Source: CBDBND01 sp965262665
GTDB taxonomy: Bacteria > Pseudomonadota > Alphaproteobacteria > Rhodospirillales > Rhodospirillaceae
Direction of reading: 5' to 3'
DNA: 64,000 nucleotides
Assembly (NCBI GenBank): GCA_965262665.1
Contig: CBDHFR010000004.1
Coordinates: forward strand, 62,001 to 126,000
Shown: positions 52,601-60,871 of the stretch, piece by piece
Layout: every line of letters begins with the position of its first letter
Position numbering within the stretch: the first letter of the stretch is position 1
Notes under the pieces: generated by a model
What the model was told of the DNA's origin: nothing
The model's input: only the letters and a program-made list of their open reading frames with translations
Databases searched by the model: none
Translations under genes and position numbers: made by a program

Positions 52601-53173
52601 ACCTACTTTGTGGGCACCCTTCCCGGAGGAGGGCAGGCGGTGATTCCCGTCACTACCTTGGAGTCCGGCGCCAGTGTCGATCCCAATGGTGCTTTTCACT
52701 ACGTCATCCAGGTCGAGACTGAGTCCTTCCAAGGGTTTTTGCAGCATGTCGTCGATAATCGCGGGGCGGGTGTGATTACCGATATGTCCACGGCCTGCGC
52801 GCTGCCCGCTCTTAGCCTGGAACTGGGCAACAAGTGCGAGTTTTCCGATCAGGCCTGCCCCCTGGCGGTTGGCGCAAGTGTCGCCGGGCAGACCAAGGAT
52901 ATGACCACCAAAGGGGTATGGTACGCGCTCGATCTTGAGGGAGGTCGGAATTACTCCATTGATGTGCAGGGTCTCTCTGATGGACAGGGTACTCTCCGGT
53001 TCCCGCACTTTCGAGTTCGGAATCCGACTTATGATATTGTCTTCGGCGGCGATGATGAAGGCCCCTTTACACCCTCAGTTACAGGCGAATACCTGTTGTG
53101 GGTGAGCGGCGGTGTGAAGACTCCAGGCGACGCAGCCGGCACGTTTGTCGTGACGGTTGAAGAAAGTCAGTAG
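49688..53173 (+). CDS. Large secreted metalloprotease (reprolysin-like) with duplicated C-terminal domain
   Basis: 1161 residues. N-terminal signal peptide (FLSRIVFSFALVMCFSSLSF, about residues 15-34). A prodomain region to about 230 contains IVWRGTVVGDPYSSVTLVF. A zinc protease domain has HEIGHNLGGRHDRYGYDDDQ (zinc His374, His378, His384; Glu375) and a following methionine-turn-like FFTIMADS. A bacterial repeat domain (about 485-555; GNACSAYFDT and FESWSGACSGYDRTCEV) precedes two tandem ~240-residue domains (starting SVLFSSKQTAGQSFLRFYNA and GSLFSSEHTLAQSFLRFHNN), and a beta-rich C-terminus (LWVSGGVKTPGDAAGTFVVT) closes it. Acts outside the cell. The start is uncertain because no strong ribosome-binding site is seen; the signal peptide supports it. 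Confidence 0.85.
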   Translation: MSGRTVRCGVWSLEFLSRIVFSFALVMCFSSLSFSAESEPRPPRPTEIDQPDIQERLARLPALRAQLFFSEPQVEQDDKERSSTAVIGVKRTQTVKVNPTAVSHMKAAVPLRLDRESNAPSADPTKHVLNFFDVDLDVVNLEQKRNELGLIVWRGTVVGDPYSSVTLVFDNGAITGRVMTQGQVFAITPMGRGWHRLSEIDEPARPEMKDDAIRPPVPEPGAAKPSRKSNSSFESAQVEGDTIITVLVVYTPTTVAEYPNIRSEISLAVAWLNTALTNSEVTAEVQIVGIDQVNYTNAAPALEVITDAQQGVEDFARIHDQRAALDADLLSVWAFEATEFAGIAYRLDNITEFPNQAERAVSLVANPHPGLFAHEIGHNLGGRHDRYGYDDDQPGPAEYNFGYVDTDAQFFTIMADSKECQDLEISCTGLQYFSNPGITVNGAALGIDANAAEAAHNAREFNENINLIADLGSQLADPASPILATLISGTGSVVSEPAGIDCGNACSAYFDTNQVVTLTAQDVPGWAFESWSGACSGYDRTCEVTLSESASVTVTFTPAVLPSVLFSSKQTAGQSFLRFYNAGTTTETVRVDLSDQETGAYLSTYTSPPIAARASIQVAVTDMESSLDPGTDVPAYYSAAVHGGFEGWLQHVLWSPVDGTLTNLSTCDFGVTGGADALANVHTSQLDNGYPSSVVVTNRTNVNSSFTLGLYDAANGAQLATYETPELSRGGGQVVIPSADIEADAGINTKGINHFVIRVEGLSGSPSPYYDPETPAFLQHLVRNIQAGVITDMTTICSFSDPPDPYPTVAVLKTGSLFSSEHTLAQSFLRFHNNDSSAGSVHVTLSDQELSWLGEWTSNVIQPGASVQVAITDVESGINPGTQKPKYYSASLQTEFDGWFQHVLWSPADGTLSNLSTCEAGISSNRTTLNGVHTSTLQADYPSTVVVNNTSASDAPVTLGLYNAITGNQLGTYFVGTLPGGGQAVIPVTTLESGASVDPNGAFHYVIQVETESFQGFLQHVVDNRGAGVITDMSTACALPALSLELGNKCEFSDQACPLAVGASVAGQTKDMTTKGVWYALDLEGGRNYSIDVQGLSDGQGTLRFPHFRVRNPTYDIVFGGDDEGPFTPSVTGEYLLWVSGGVKTPGDAAGTFVVTVEESQ

Positions 53174-53284
53174 CTCTATATCGCAGAGCTTTGTTTCGGT
53201 TTGTGCCGTCCACAGCACGTCCACATCAGCCGAAACGGCATTACAGTCATAGCAAAGCAAGTAACAAGCACCGATTGTGATCCT

Positions 53285-53440
53285 GTCTGACGTGAGCTTC
53301 TACTGGCCGAGAGCGCCTGGGCCCTACCGTTATCCTGCGCGCGTGGGAAAGAAGAAATACTTCGCAGCCAGGCACTTTCCGGAGGCGGTCCGGGAGACGG
53401 CGTGGAAGGCGCAAGCGCGCCTGACGAGGCGTTATCGGGG
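53285..53440 (+). pseudogene. Possible transposase C-terminal fragment (IS110-like)
   Basis: The plus strand reads FYWPRAPGPYRYPARVGKKK and PEAVRETAWKAQARLTRRYR. 'RETAWKAQARL..RYR' recalls the C-terminal helix of some IS110/IS116 transposases. It is short and ends at an IS6 end. Identification is tentative. Confidence 0.4.
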
Positions 53441-53446
53441 GCATTG

Positions 53447-53643
53447 TCAGACTAACTGGCCCGGAGCAGAAGAAGCCATAATAGAGGACTCTCAGGGTGC
53501 AAGTTGACGCCATTCGGCCAAGGCGGTGGCTCGGGCTTGTTTGAAAGTATCGCGGCGGTTGAGATGGCGTTGGTGGTTGAAATGGTTGTAGATCGAGGCG
53601 TGAATGGAGGCGAATTTCTGCAAGGTCTTGATGTCTCTGAACG
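53447..53643 (-). mobile_element. IS6 3' end fragment
   Basis: Contains the IS6 end at 53447 and the last ~50 codons of the transposase (FRDIKTLQKFASIHASIYNH, NHQRHLNRRDTFKQARATAL). It is an exact duplicate of the corresponding part of the complete element at 53856. Truncated at the boundary with IS110-derived sequence. Confidence 0.9.
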
Positions 53644-53855
53644 GCATTGTCATGTATGGACGCCCCCGGTGTTGCAAGGGAGAAACTGACTTAAAACGGC
53701 GGTAGAGCTTGCAGTCATGTATCCGGCCTTTGCGCTGCGGTACGCTGACCGCTGGCCCTGATGGAATCCGAAAGATCGACGCCCAGTCAGATTAACGAGC
53801 TCAAAGCTCTGACAATGCCTCGGGTTTGGCCGATCTCGGGTGGAGCCCTGTTTCG
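53644..53855 (-). mobile_element. IS110 3' non-coding fragment
   Basis: About 210 bp identical or nearly so, in inverted orientation, to 34378-34591 downstream of the intact IS110 transposase. It has no coding capacity. It lies between two IS6 pieces. Confidence 0.85.
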
Positions 53856-54660
53856 GGCATTGTCAGACTAACTGGCCCGGAGCAGAAGAAGCCATAATAG
53901 AGGACTCTCAGGGTGCAAGTTGACGCCATTCGGCCAAGGCGGTGGCTCGGGCTTGTTTGAAAGTATCGCGGCGGTTGAGATGGCGTTGGTGGTTGAAATG
54001 GTTGTAGATCGAGGCATGGACGGAGGAGAATTTCTGCAAGGTCTTGATGTCTCTGAACCGAGCCATTGCCCCTTCACGTCGTCGGAAGGGTTGATGTGAG
54101 TTTTCCGCCCGGTTGTTGAGCCAGCGCCTGGTCTCTTGACAACCTTCATTGCCAATCACCTTCATCGCAGCCCGGTATGACTTTAGCCTATCTGTGACGA
54201 TCGAAGCCGGCCGGCCATAACGCTTCATGGCACGTTTAAGGAATTCAAGCGCAGCCCTGTGATCCCGCCGTTTCGTGGCATAGACCTCAAGCACTTCGCC
54301 TTCATGGTCAACGGCACGCCATAGATAATGTGTCTCGCTGTTGATGCGGACAAATACCTCATCAAGATGCCAGCGCCAATTCGACCAGTTGCGCCGGTCT
54401 ATCCGCCTCTTCCGGATCTCGGCGGCAAACAACGGGCCAAAGCGGTTCCACCAGTACCGTACGGTCTCATGGCAGATGTCGATGCCGCGCTCGAACAGGA
54501 GATCTTCGACCTGTCTCAGCGACAAGGGATAACGGACATACAGCATCACAGCGCTGCGGATGACCTCGGGCGAGCTATTGAAATAACGGAAGGGATTGTG
54601 CATCGCCGGAGGCTACGAGACCTTACGTCCTCGCTCAAGCCGATTTAGTCTGACAATGCC
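53856..54660 (-). mobile_element. Complete IS6-family element (805 bp)
   Basis: Terminal inverted repeats GGCATTGTCAGACTAA (53856) and TTAGTCTGACAATGCC (ending 54660) enclose one transposase gene. No 8-bp duplication is visible at the borders. It is the reference copy for the many IS6 fragments in this window. Its right end truncates the integrase-bearing end of the inverted-repeat arm at 54661. Confidence 0.95.
53908..54603 (-). CDS. IS6-family transposase (complete)
   Basis: 231 residues: HTH (PLSLRQVEDLLFERGIDICH), DDE core with WRWHLDEVFVRINSETHYLW (first Asp), RPASIVTDRLKSYRAAMKVI (second Asp) and WLNNRAENSHQPFRRREGAM (Glu). Full length, no stops. Likely active and responsible for local rearrangements. 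Confidence 0.96.
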   Translation of the reverse strand: MHNPFRYFNSSPEVIRSAVMLYVRYPLSLRQVEDLLFERGIDICHETVRYWWNRFGPLFAAEIRKRRIDRRNWSNWRWHLDEVFVRINSETHYLWRAVDHEGEVLEVYATKRRDHRAALEFLKRAMKRYGRPASIVTDRLKSYRAAMKVIGNEGCQETRRWLNNRAENSHQPFRRREGAMARFRDIKTLQKFSSVHASIYNHFNHQRHLNRRDTFKQARATALAEWRQLAP

Positions 54661-55745
54661 CGATCCGCCGTAACGCGCCCGGCGGGAATCGTCCAGATTG
54701 CGCGGTCCAGGCCGATCTCGTCACAAGCTGTGTGGCAAACCTCGCCGGATCGGGCTGCCGTCGAATGTGGGAATTATCCTACAGACACCTCTGATGCTTT
54801 TCATTCTCGCCTTGTCTTCAATGTCTCGCGCGGAGGCCCCAATAAGAGGGATGCGGTCATGCATGGGTCCCTCGTGGCGCGCTCCGGCTAAATCGGACAC
54901 CCCCCTGGGTCGGTCGATGGCCGCGGGTCCCATATCGGCGATTTCGAGATGGCGGATCGATGCCTGCCGGCCAGACCGCCATGGGTTCAAATGCTTGATA
55001 ATTTGCCTTATCGCGCATTTTGCTTGAGCCTGCTCAATCATGGGCCGCTGGTCCGCACTAAGAGCTCCTAGATCGGCCTTGGCCTCATTCAGCGCTCTTT
55101 GGCCGGCTCCATTGAGCCGTTCGGCGTCTCACCTAGCGAAATTCGCGCCGAATGGACTGTGACAGAGGGCAACCCCGCGCATGGATGCAAAAGCAGTGCG
55201 TTCGCAGGGGTGTGGACGAACCATTCAATCCCAGAGACCCCATCTCTATCCGTCACAACGTCACAACCCTTATCTGATAACGGTTACAGCGATTCTCCAT
55301 CCGTTACAAACCTGAACCTCGTGACGGATACGGAATCGCGGAAACCCGCAGCTGCCAACGGTTGTGACGCTGTGACGGATTCAACGTCCCCTACGGCAGG
55401 GCTCCATGCGCTAGAGCAATCGGAATCAGAGGCCAGGGCACGCCGACGCGCCGCGAAAGAGCAAAGAGGGGTATGTGCCTTTGTAGGGATTCCGATAGTC
55501 TGCTCAGCCAAGTGGTTCTTTCTGTTTGTATCGTTCAGAGTCCATTAGGTTCATGCTTAACGTGGAAGGATGTATCGTATTCGCAGACACTTTATTGTGT
55601 TGGCATTTTGAGCGGCACCAGTGGGACCGAGTAACTTTGTATCCTAATGGGGCTAAGGAATGTCCCATGCCGTCCCACAAAATATCGTGAAACCCTGCTT
55701 CAATTCATAGGTTAAATTGGGGGTGAAGATATAAAAAATCATAAA
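54661..55745 (-). repeat. Long inverted repeat, right arm (partner 4222-5327)
   Basis: Inverted copy of 4222-5327, about 90 percent identical by eye, including the AT-rich end (caatacattgaac side) and the Val-Thr element. It starts at the IS6 border within an integrase remnant. No intact gene. Together the arms bracket ~50 kb of accessory DNA. Confidence 0.8.
55248..55380 (+). repeat. Val-Thr inverted-repeat element, copy C
   Basis: Reads SLSVTTSQPLSDNGYSDSPS, VTNLNLVTDTESRKPAAAN and GCDAVTD without stops on the plus strand. Same paired ~60-bp halves as copies A, B and D. It continues into ALEQSESEARARRRAAKEQR, the same as copy A. Confidence 0.8.
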
Positions 55746-56081
55746 ATATATTATATATCAATACATTGAACAAAAAGCATCGCGGAGTAAAAGTCCGCAT
55801 CTTAGGCCCGAGGCGAACGAACTGAGGGCTGGAGATGTATTCTGTGGACTTATACAGCCGGGTGCGGCGTGCGTGCCATGTTGAAGGGATGAGTATCCGT
55901 GTTGTCAAGAGGTGTGCCGCCGGAGCGCCGTGCCTCCCACAGCGTCAAGCCGCTACGCGGCTCCTCCACGTCGTTCCGGCCCTGCCGGATGACCCTGCGG
56001 GACGGCCCAGCACAGAGGTCAGCCATGAGACCGGCTCCTGCAAGCGTTTGTCGGGCTTCCGGGACAGCGCGGGGGGACCAC
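55746..56081. other. Spacer with an IS21 remnant
   Basis: Contains the IstA N-terminal remnant described separately. The rest has no recognisable gene. Confidence 0.4.
55835..55990 (+). pseudogene. IS21 IstA N-terminal remnant
   Basis: Starts MYSVDLYSRVRRACHVEGMS, the usual N-terminus of IS21-type transposases, and is lost after ~25 codons with a frameshift. A similar scrap lies at 59556. Confidence 0.65.
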
Positions 56082-56110
56082 TGGACCCATCCAGGAAAAG
56101 TGGAGGCGCC

Positions 56111-56389
56111 CTACACCGTTTGCATTGCTTCTGCCTCGAATTTGACGGGGCTTGTGAAGTCCAGCGTCGAGTGCCGACGGACTGGATTATAGAACCCGTC
56201 GATGTATCCGGCTATGGCAGTTTCAGCTTGGCTTCTTGACATGAACACAGTCCTCCAGACCAGTTCTGACTTGATGGTTTTGAAGAAGGTCTCGACGACG
56301 GCGTTATCATAGCAATTTCCCTTACCGCTCATTGAGGCGAGGAAACCGAGTTCACCGAGGCGCGCCTGGTATGCGTCTGAGCAGTACTG
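56111..56389 (-). pseudogene. IS3 OrfB, C-terminal part (right of the IS30 insertion)
   Basis: Reads YCSDAYQARLGELGFLASMS, NCYDNAVVETFFKTIKSELV and GYIDGFYNPVRRHSTLDFTS, including the DDE Glu. It joins the N-terminal part at 57862-58458 once the IS30 is removed (DRGSQ next to YCSDAY). Confidence 0.92.
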
Positions 56390-57861
56390 GGCGAGTTCAA
56401 TCGGTCGTCGCAACACTCTGGCATAGGAGGTTGCTATGACGGTACGCAGACGGCGGTCGGATCGGTCTGGACGGAGCAAGTTGCATTCGCCAGGTCGACC
56501 GGACTCGGCACGGCGTGAGGAGCTTGTTCGGTTCTGGGCAGCGATTGCGACGGGGCGTTCGAGCGAGGACGCGGCCCGAGATGCCGGTGTATCCCCTCCG
56601 GTAGGCTCGAGGTGGTTCCGGAGGTCGGGCGGCATGCCACCAGCACATTTATCGCAATCGGCCAAGCCGCTGTCAGGACGTTACCTGTCTTTCGAGGAAC
56701 GTGAGGAGATTGCTCTTCTGCGCGCTCAGGGAAGAGGCATACGTCATATTGCTTGCCGGCTGGAGCGAGCACCGTCGACGATCTCCCGCGAGGTGCGGCG
56801 CAACGCGGCGACCCGAAGCGGTGGCCTGGACTACCGAGCAACGACGGCGCAGTGGCATGCTGATCGATCCGCCAAAAGGCCGAAGCCAGCCAAGCTGGCA
56901 ACGAATGAGGCGCTGCGGCGCGATGTGCAGGATCGGCTTGCGGGTCGGATCTCGGCACCGGATGGAACGGTGATCGAGGGGCCACGCGTCGTCTGGAACG
57001 GTCGTCGGCATGGGCCGCGGCAGCACAGGCGATGGGCCAGGGCCTGGAGTCCTGAGCAGATCGCGCACCGTCTTCGGATCGACTATCCTGGGTACGGGCC
57101 CGAGGATCAAGCGATGCGGATCAGTCATGAGGCGATCTATCAGGCGCTCTACGTACAGGGCCGCGGCGCACTCCGTCGTGAGCTGACCGCCTGCCTTCGC
57201 ACGGGAAGGGCACTGCGCGTGCCTCGGGCACGTAGCCGCCGGCGGGGCAAATCCTTCGTCACGCCTGAGATCATGATCAGTGAACGATCGGCGGAAGCAG
57301 CTGATCGGGCCGTACCCGGACACTGGGAAGGTGACCTGATCATCGGCTTGGGCAGATCGGCGATCGGCACTCTGGTGGAACGCACCACGCGGTTCACAAT
57401 GCTGCTGCATCTTCCCCGAATGGAAGGCCACGGCACCGTCCCGCGCGTGAAGAACGGGCCTGCGCTTGCCGGTCATGGGGCTGAAGCGGTTCGCGATGCC
57501 ATCGCCCGGACGATCACGACATTGCCAGCGCAGCTTCGCCGCTCGCTGACCTGGGACCAGGGAGCAGAGATGGCCAGGCATGCGGATCTGCGGATCGCAA
57601 CCGGCCTTCCCGTCTACTTCTGCGAACCGCACAGCCCTTGGCAACGCGGAACGAACGAGAACACCAATGGACTGCTTCGACAGTACTTCCCGAAAGGAAC
57701 CGATCTGAGCGCACACAGTCCGGACGTACTCGCAGTTGTTGCTGACGCGCTCAATACACGGCCCCGCAAGACCCTCGGATGGAGAACTCCCGCCGAAGCT
57801 CTGGACCAGTGCTTGCAGGCCAGTCAAACTGAACGTGTTGCGACGACCGGTTGAACCCGCC
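56390..57861 (+). mobile_element. Complete IS30-family element (1472 bp) with 3-bp target duplication
   Basis: Inverted terminal repeats of about 27 bp starting GGCGRGTTCAAYCGG at both ends. The target-site duplication CTG is visible at 56387-56389 and 57862-57864. Inserted in the orfB of an IS3. Confidence 0.95.
56436..57854 (+). CDS. IS30-family transposase
   Basis: 472 residues from ATG 56436. HTH region (GRYLSFEEREEIALLRAQGR, HIACRLERAPSTISREVRRN), a linker, and the DDE domain: DRAVPGHWEGDLIIGLGRSA (first Asp), LRRSLTWDQGAEMARHADLR (second Asp) and YFCEPHSPWQRGTNENTNGL (Glu). Length is slightly above the usual ~380 because of an N-terminal extension with a second HTH. No stops; probably active. 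Confidence 0.95.
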   Translation: MTVRRRRSDRSGRSKLHSPGRPDSARREELVRFWAAIATGRSSEDAARDAGVSPPVGSRWFRRSGGMPPAHLSQSAKPLSGRYLSFEEREEIALLRAQGRGIRHIACRLERAPSTISREVRRNAATRSGGLDYRATTAQWHADRSAKRPKPAKLATNEALRRDVQDRLAGRISAPDGTVIEGPRVVWNGRRHGPRQHRRWARAWSPEQIAHRLRIDYPGYGPEDQAMRISHEAIYQALYVQGRGALRRELTACLRTGRALRVPRARSRRRGKSFVTPEIMISERSAEAADRAVPGHWEGDLIIGLGRSAIGTLVERTTRFTMLLHLPRMEGHGTVPRVKNGPALAGHGAEAVRDAIARTITTLPAQLRRSLTWDQGAEMARHADLRIATGLPVYFCEPHSPWQRGTNENTNGLLRQYFPKGTDLSAHSPDVLAVVADALNTRPRKTLGWRTPAEALDQCLQASQTERVATTG

Positions 57862-58458
57862 CTGGCTTCCCCGATCGCTATGGTGGATCACACCGGCGCC
57901 AGGTTGGCGCAGCGCGATAGCACGGTTAAGCGCCCTGAGCGGCAGGTCGCTGGTCATGCGAGCGCCCACGGCCCAGCCGATGACGCGCCGGGAGTAGAGG
58001 TCGAGCATGACGGCCAGGTACAGCCAGCCCTGTGCCGTCCAGATATAGCTGATGTCGGCAGCCCATTTCTCGTTGGGTGCCTCGGCGGAGAAGTTCTGGT
58101 CGAGAAGGTTCGATGCGACGGCCTTGTTGTGCTGGCTGTCCGTCGTCTTTTTGAACTTCTGTTTCCGTTTTGGAGACAACCCATTTCCCCGCATCAGCCG
58201 AGCCACCCTATGGCGTCCAACCTCGATCCCATTCTCGGCAAGCTCGTGATGGACCCGCTCTGCACCGTAGCTCTCGCGGCTGTGCCGAAAGGCTGCCCGG
58301 ACATGGGCGAGTAGAACCATGTCATCGAGCTGTCGCTGGCTTGGGCCGCGATTGCGCCAAGCGTAGAAGCCTGAGACGCTGACCTGCAGCAGTCTGCACA
58401 GGCGGAATATCGGCATCGCCAACCCGGCCCTCTCCGCGTCGATGAACCGGAACCTCAT
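57862..58458 (-). pseudogene. IS3 OrfB, N-terminal part (left of the IS30 insertion)
   Basis: Starts MRFRFIDAERAGLAMPIFRL at 58458. Contains ESYGAERVHHELAENGIEVG, NEKWAADISYIWTAQGWLYL (first Asp) and GAGVIHHSDRGSQ (second Asp), then is broken by the IS30. The start overlaps orfA by four bases. Confidence 0.93.
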
Positions 58459-58757
58459 CGACTTTCCCTGGCGAAGAAGGCCAGCGCTTTTTTTAGGAGA
58501 TCACGTTCCTGACGGGCCAGATCACGCTCTCGGCGTAGGCGGGTAATCTCCTTCGCTGCATCCTCATGCGGACCGGAAAGCAAATCCTCCTCACGCAATT
58601 CTGCGACCCAGCGGCCGAGCGCGCTGACGCTGATCCCAAGATCTCCTGCTATCTGCCGCTGCCTGCGCCCGCTCGTCTGTAAAAGACGGACGGCTTCTTC
58701 CTTGAAGGCCCGATCAAACCGCCGGCCCTTGTTCCCATTCTGCTTCGACATTTGCAC
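58455..58757 (-). CDS. IS3-family transposase OrfA
   Basis: 100 residues with FDRAFKEEAVRLLQTSGRRQ and IAGDLGISVSALGRWVAELR (HTH), then a leucine-zipper-like helix (LRRERDLARQERDLLKKALA). Intact. A run of six A near its end (LLKKA) is the likely slippage site for joining to orfB. Confidence 0.93.
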   Translation of the reverse strand: MQMSKQNGNKGRRFDRAFKEEAVRLLQTSGRRQRQIAGDLGISVSALGRWVAELREEDLLSGPHEDAAKEITRLRRERDLARQERDLLKKALAFFARESR

Positions 58758-58874
58758 CTCCTGCGATCAAAATCCTATCGCAGGACGTCTCCACTTTCGT
58801 CAGCAGGGTCCATCATGACGATCGGCAGATAGGGTTTCTAACAAGAATAAAGCTCTCATTTATTGCTGCGAGCA

Positions 58875-59114
58875 TCACAACAGTCGGCTACCGGTCACTA
58901 TCATGAAAACCAAGCTGCCAATGCCGACAATGGCTGAGAGGCCCAGTATGCCCAACATCACGCATTCGACTCTTTCCTGGCCGGTCATCTCGCACCATTC
59001 CTTTTCGGTCCATGATCGCGGCTTTAAAAGCCGGAGCAACAACTCTGCTTCCTTCTGATCATGGGTCAGTGACTCCAAATACTTCTCGTACCGAGTTTTT
59101 TTCTGGTGTCTCAT
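58875..59114 (-). CDS. Small membrane protein (79 aa)
   Basis: Starts MRHQKKTRYEKYLESLTHDQ. A charged N-terminal half (~50 residues) contains two Cys, and one C-terminal hydrophobic helix (VMLGILGLSAIVGIGSLVFM) follows. It would be a tail-anchored inner-membrane protein. No ribosome-binding site of note and no family. Confidence 0.5.
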   Translation of the reverse strand: MRHQKKTRYEKYLESLTHDQKEAELLLRLLKPRSWTEKEWCEMTGQERVECVMLGILGLSAIVGIGSLVFMIVTGSRLL

Positions 59115-59710
59115 GATTAGGGTCTCGTTTTAGGGTTCGGACCCATTAATGCCATTTTATGAGTCATTCCAACAGCTTAGGACTTCAGACGGCCTGTTCG
59201 TGGATTGCTGATTTGTTGAGTCGGATCAAAGCGTTACCGTCGTAATGAGTCCGCACCCTAGCACTGCCGTACAACAATTCCATAAGACGGGGCCATGCAA
59301 AGCTAAAGCAAGCGCCTTCCTCAGTAACTGCGGATTGTGCCAGACGTGCTTACTTCGCCAACTCCACTTATGTGGGATCCTCAGTTGTACTCCCGCCACA
59401 GGGGAGCACGCAAACGTATGGGTCGTTCTCTTTCTGGACCCTCCAAATAACTGTGATTTCCGGAGAGCAATTGGATCACGGAACGGTTGGATGGGCTGAC
59501 CGTTTGGGGAGCAAAATCTGCCACCTTTACACCAGAGGAGAACAAGGGCAGAGAGATGTATTCTGTGGAGTTATGCAGGCGAGTGCGTGGGGCTTGTCAT
59601 AGAACTCATCGGCTGCCTCGAGCATCAGGAAACCGTAATTGACGAACACGCTGGGGTTGCCGTTGACCAATGCTTGGCGACCATTTCATGACCAACCCAT
59701 GCCTGAATGA
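59115..59710. other. Spacer with a second IS21 scrap
   Basis: About 600 bp without an intact gene. At 59556-59605 the plus strand reads MYSVELCRRVRGACH, matching the start of IS21 IstA. Nothing else recognised. Confidence 0.45.
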
Positions 59711-60367
59711 TTATCTACGCTCAGTGCTCTTGTCTTGTCTGTTTGCCGGCCTCTCTCCTTGAGCGAGCTTGGCCGTAGCGGATAGAAGCGGTTTCGGGTC
59801 GGGCGTGGGCGGAGCCCAGTCTGGTCCGACCTGGTCAGCTAACTTCTGAAATGCCTCAGAGAATCCGGCATAGCCTGCGTTTAGCGTAGGCGGTAGTCCA
59901 CCGTCGAGTGACCAGCCGGCAAACATGTCCGCAAGGGCCAACATGTCTCGATGGCTTAGCTCGTCTTTGCGGGCCGGATCAACCTCCTGTGCACGTTTGT
60001 ATTCGGCTTCGAGTTCCAAACGCGAAAACTCATATCGGCGATCGGGAGTAAACTCGACTTCAAGCGCTGAAAGATGCGTTCTGTTTAGAACGAGCTGGCC
60101 ATCCTTGTAAGCCAATTTGAGTTCCGAATTGCCTGATAAGCGTTGCGACACGCCGTGCAGGACCTTTGAGCCTATTCCGATGGTCTTTGGCCAGATCCCG
60201 TCGGCCAAAAGGTGGGTCTGTCCCAGCGGCGCATCGACAACGAAGGACGAATTCTCGACATACAATACAGTCCGGTCCTTGTTATAGGCCGGCTCATCGA
60301 GAAACAAAGATGTGGCGTACTGGAAAGGGGCGAGTTCCACTGTGACAAAGCATTCGTATTTCATCAT
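59711..60367 (-). CDS. Hypothetical protein (218 aa)
   Basis: Starts MMKYECFVTVELAPFQYATS. The first ~110 residues are strand-rich (TVLYVENSSFVVDAPLGQTH, SELKLAYKDGQLVLNRTHLS); the rest is helical and Pro-rich (DELSHRDMLALADMFAGWSL; DWAPPTPDPKPLLSATAK). No signal peptide or membrane helix, no family recognised. Composition supports a real gene, probably cytosolic. Stands alone. Confidence 0.6.
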   Translation of the reverse strand: MMKYECFVTVELAPFQYATSLFLDEPAYNKDRTVLYVENSSFVVDAPLGQTHLLADGIWPKTIGIGSKVLHGVSQRLSGNSELKLAYKDGQLVLNRTHLSALEVEFTPDRRYEFSRLELEAEYKRAQEVDPARKDELSHRDMLALADMFAGWSLDGGLPPTLNAGYAGFSEAFQKLADQVGPDWAPPTPDPKPLLSATAKLAQGERPANRQDKSTERR

Positions 60368-60499
60368 GTCTATTCGTTATCAAATCAATTGGGGTATCGG
60401 GGTCAGGTTCGTTAAATGAGATTTCCCTTTCGTGCGTTGATGCTATAGGGGGCTAAGCGTCGCTGTTGCATCTTTCTGTTCCTAAATTGTCTGTGACCT

Positions 60500-60780
60500 T
60501 TCCCCTGTATTAGGTCCAGCTGAAAGTAGAATCTCCTTGGGTTTGACAGCGCTGCCGGCGTCGGCGCGGAACCTTGGCGGCCTTACCAGAGCAATTGCAC
60601 GAAGAGCCTTCAAATATGGGCGGCTACCGAGATGACGGCCCTGATTGACGGGATGATGGATGCGGGCGTGGGCCCAAGCAAACTTCTGCAGCAATTTCGA
60701 CTGTCTAAATTTGGCCATCCCTCGTTTTCGTCTCAGGCAGAGCTTATGTGCGTTTTCCACCCAGTTCATGCCCTCTAAGC
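60500..60780 (-). pseudogene. IS6-like transposase C-terminal remnant
   Basis: Reads WVENAHKLCLRRKRGMAKFR, QSKLLQKFAWAHARIHHPVN and QGRHLGSRPYLKALRAIAL, aligning with the RAENSH ... HNHFN ... RHL region of IS6 transposases but strongly diverged (the catalytic Glu region survives as VENAH). Old remnant. Confidence 0.65.
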
Positions 60781-60871
60781 CCATGACGACAAAGACGGGA
60801 CGGTCATGTTTAGTTACGATAACCGGATCAACTCAAGCACGGCTGGCTAATCGGGCAGATCAAGCTGTATT

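Larger units (their letters stand above)
56082..58812 (-). mobile_element. IS3-family element interrupted by IS30
   Basis: Related ends TGGACCCATCC (56082) and, on the other strand, TGGACCCTGCT (ending 58812). Without the IS30 and its duplication it would be about 1.26 kb, typical of the family. It contains orfA and a split orfB. Confidence 0.9.

Noticed and set aside
56673..57827. A 384-residue minus-strand frame over the IS30
   Set aside because: Shadow of the IS30 transposase with no domain.
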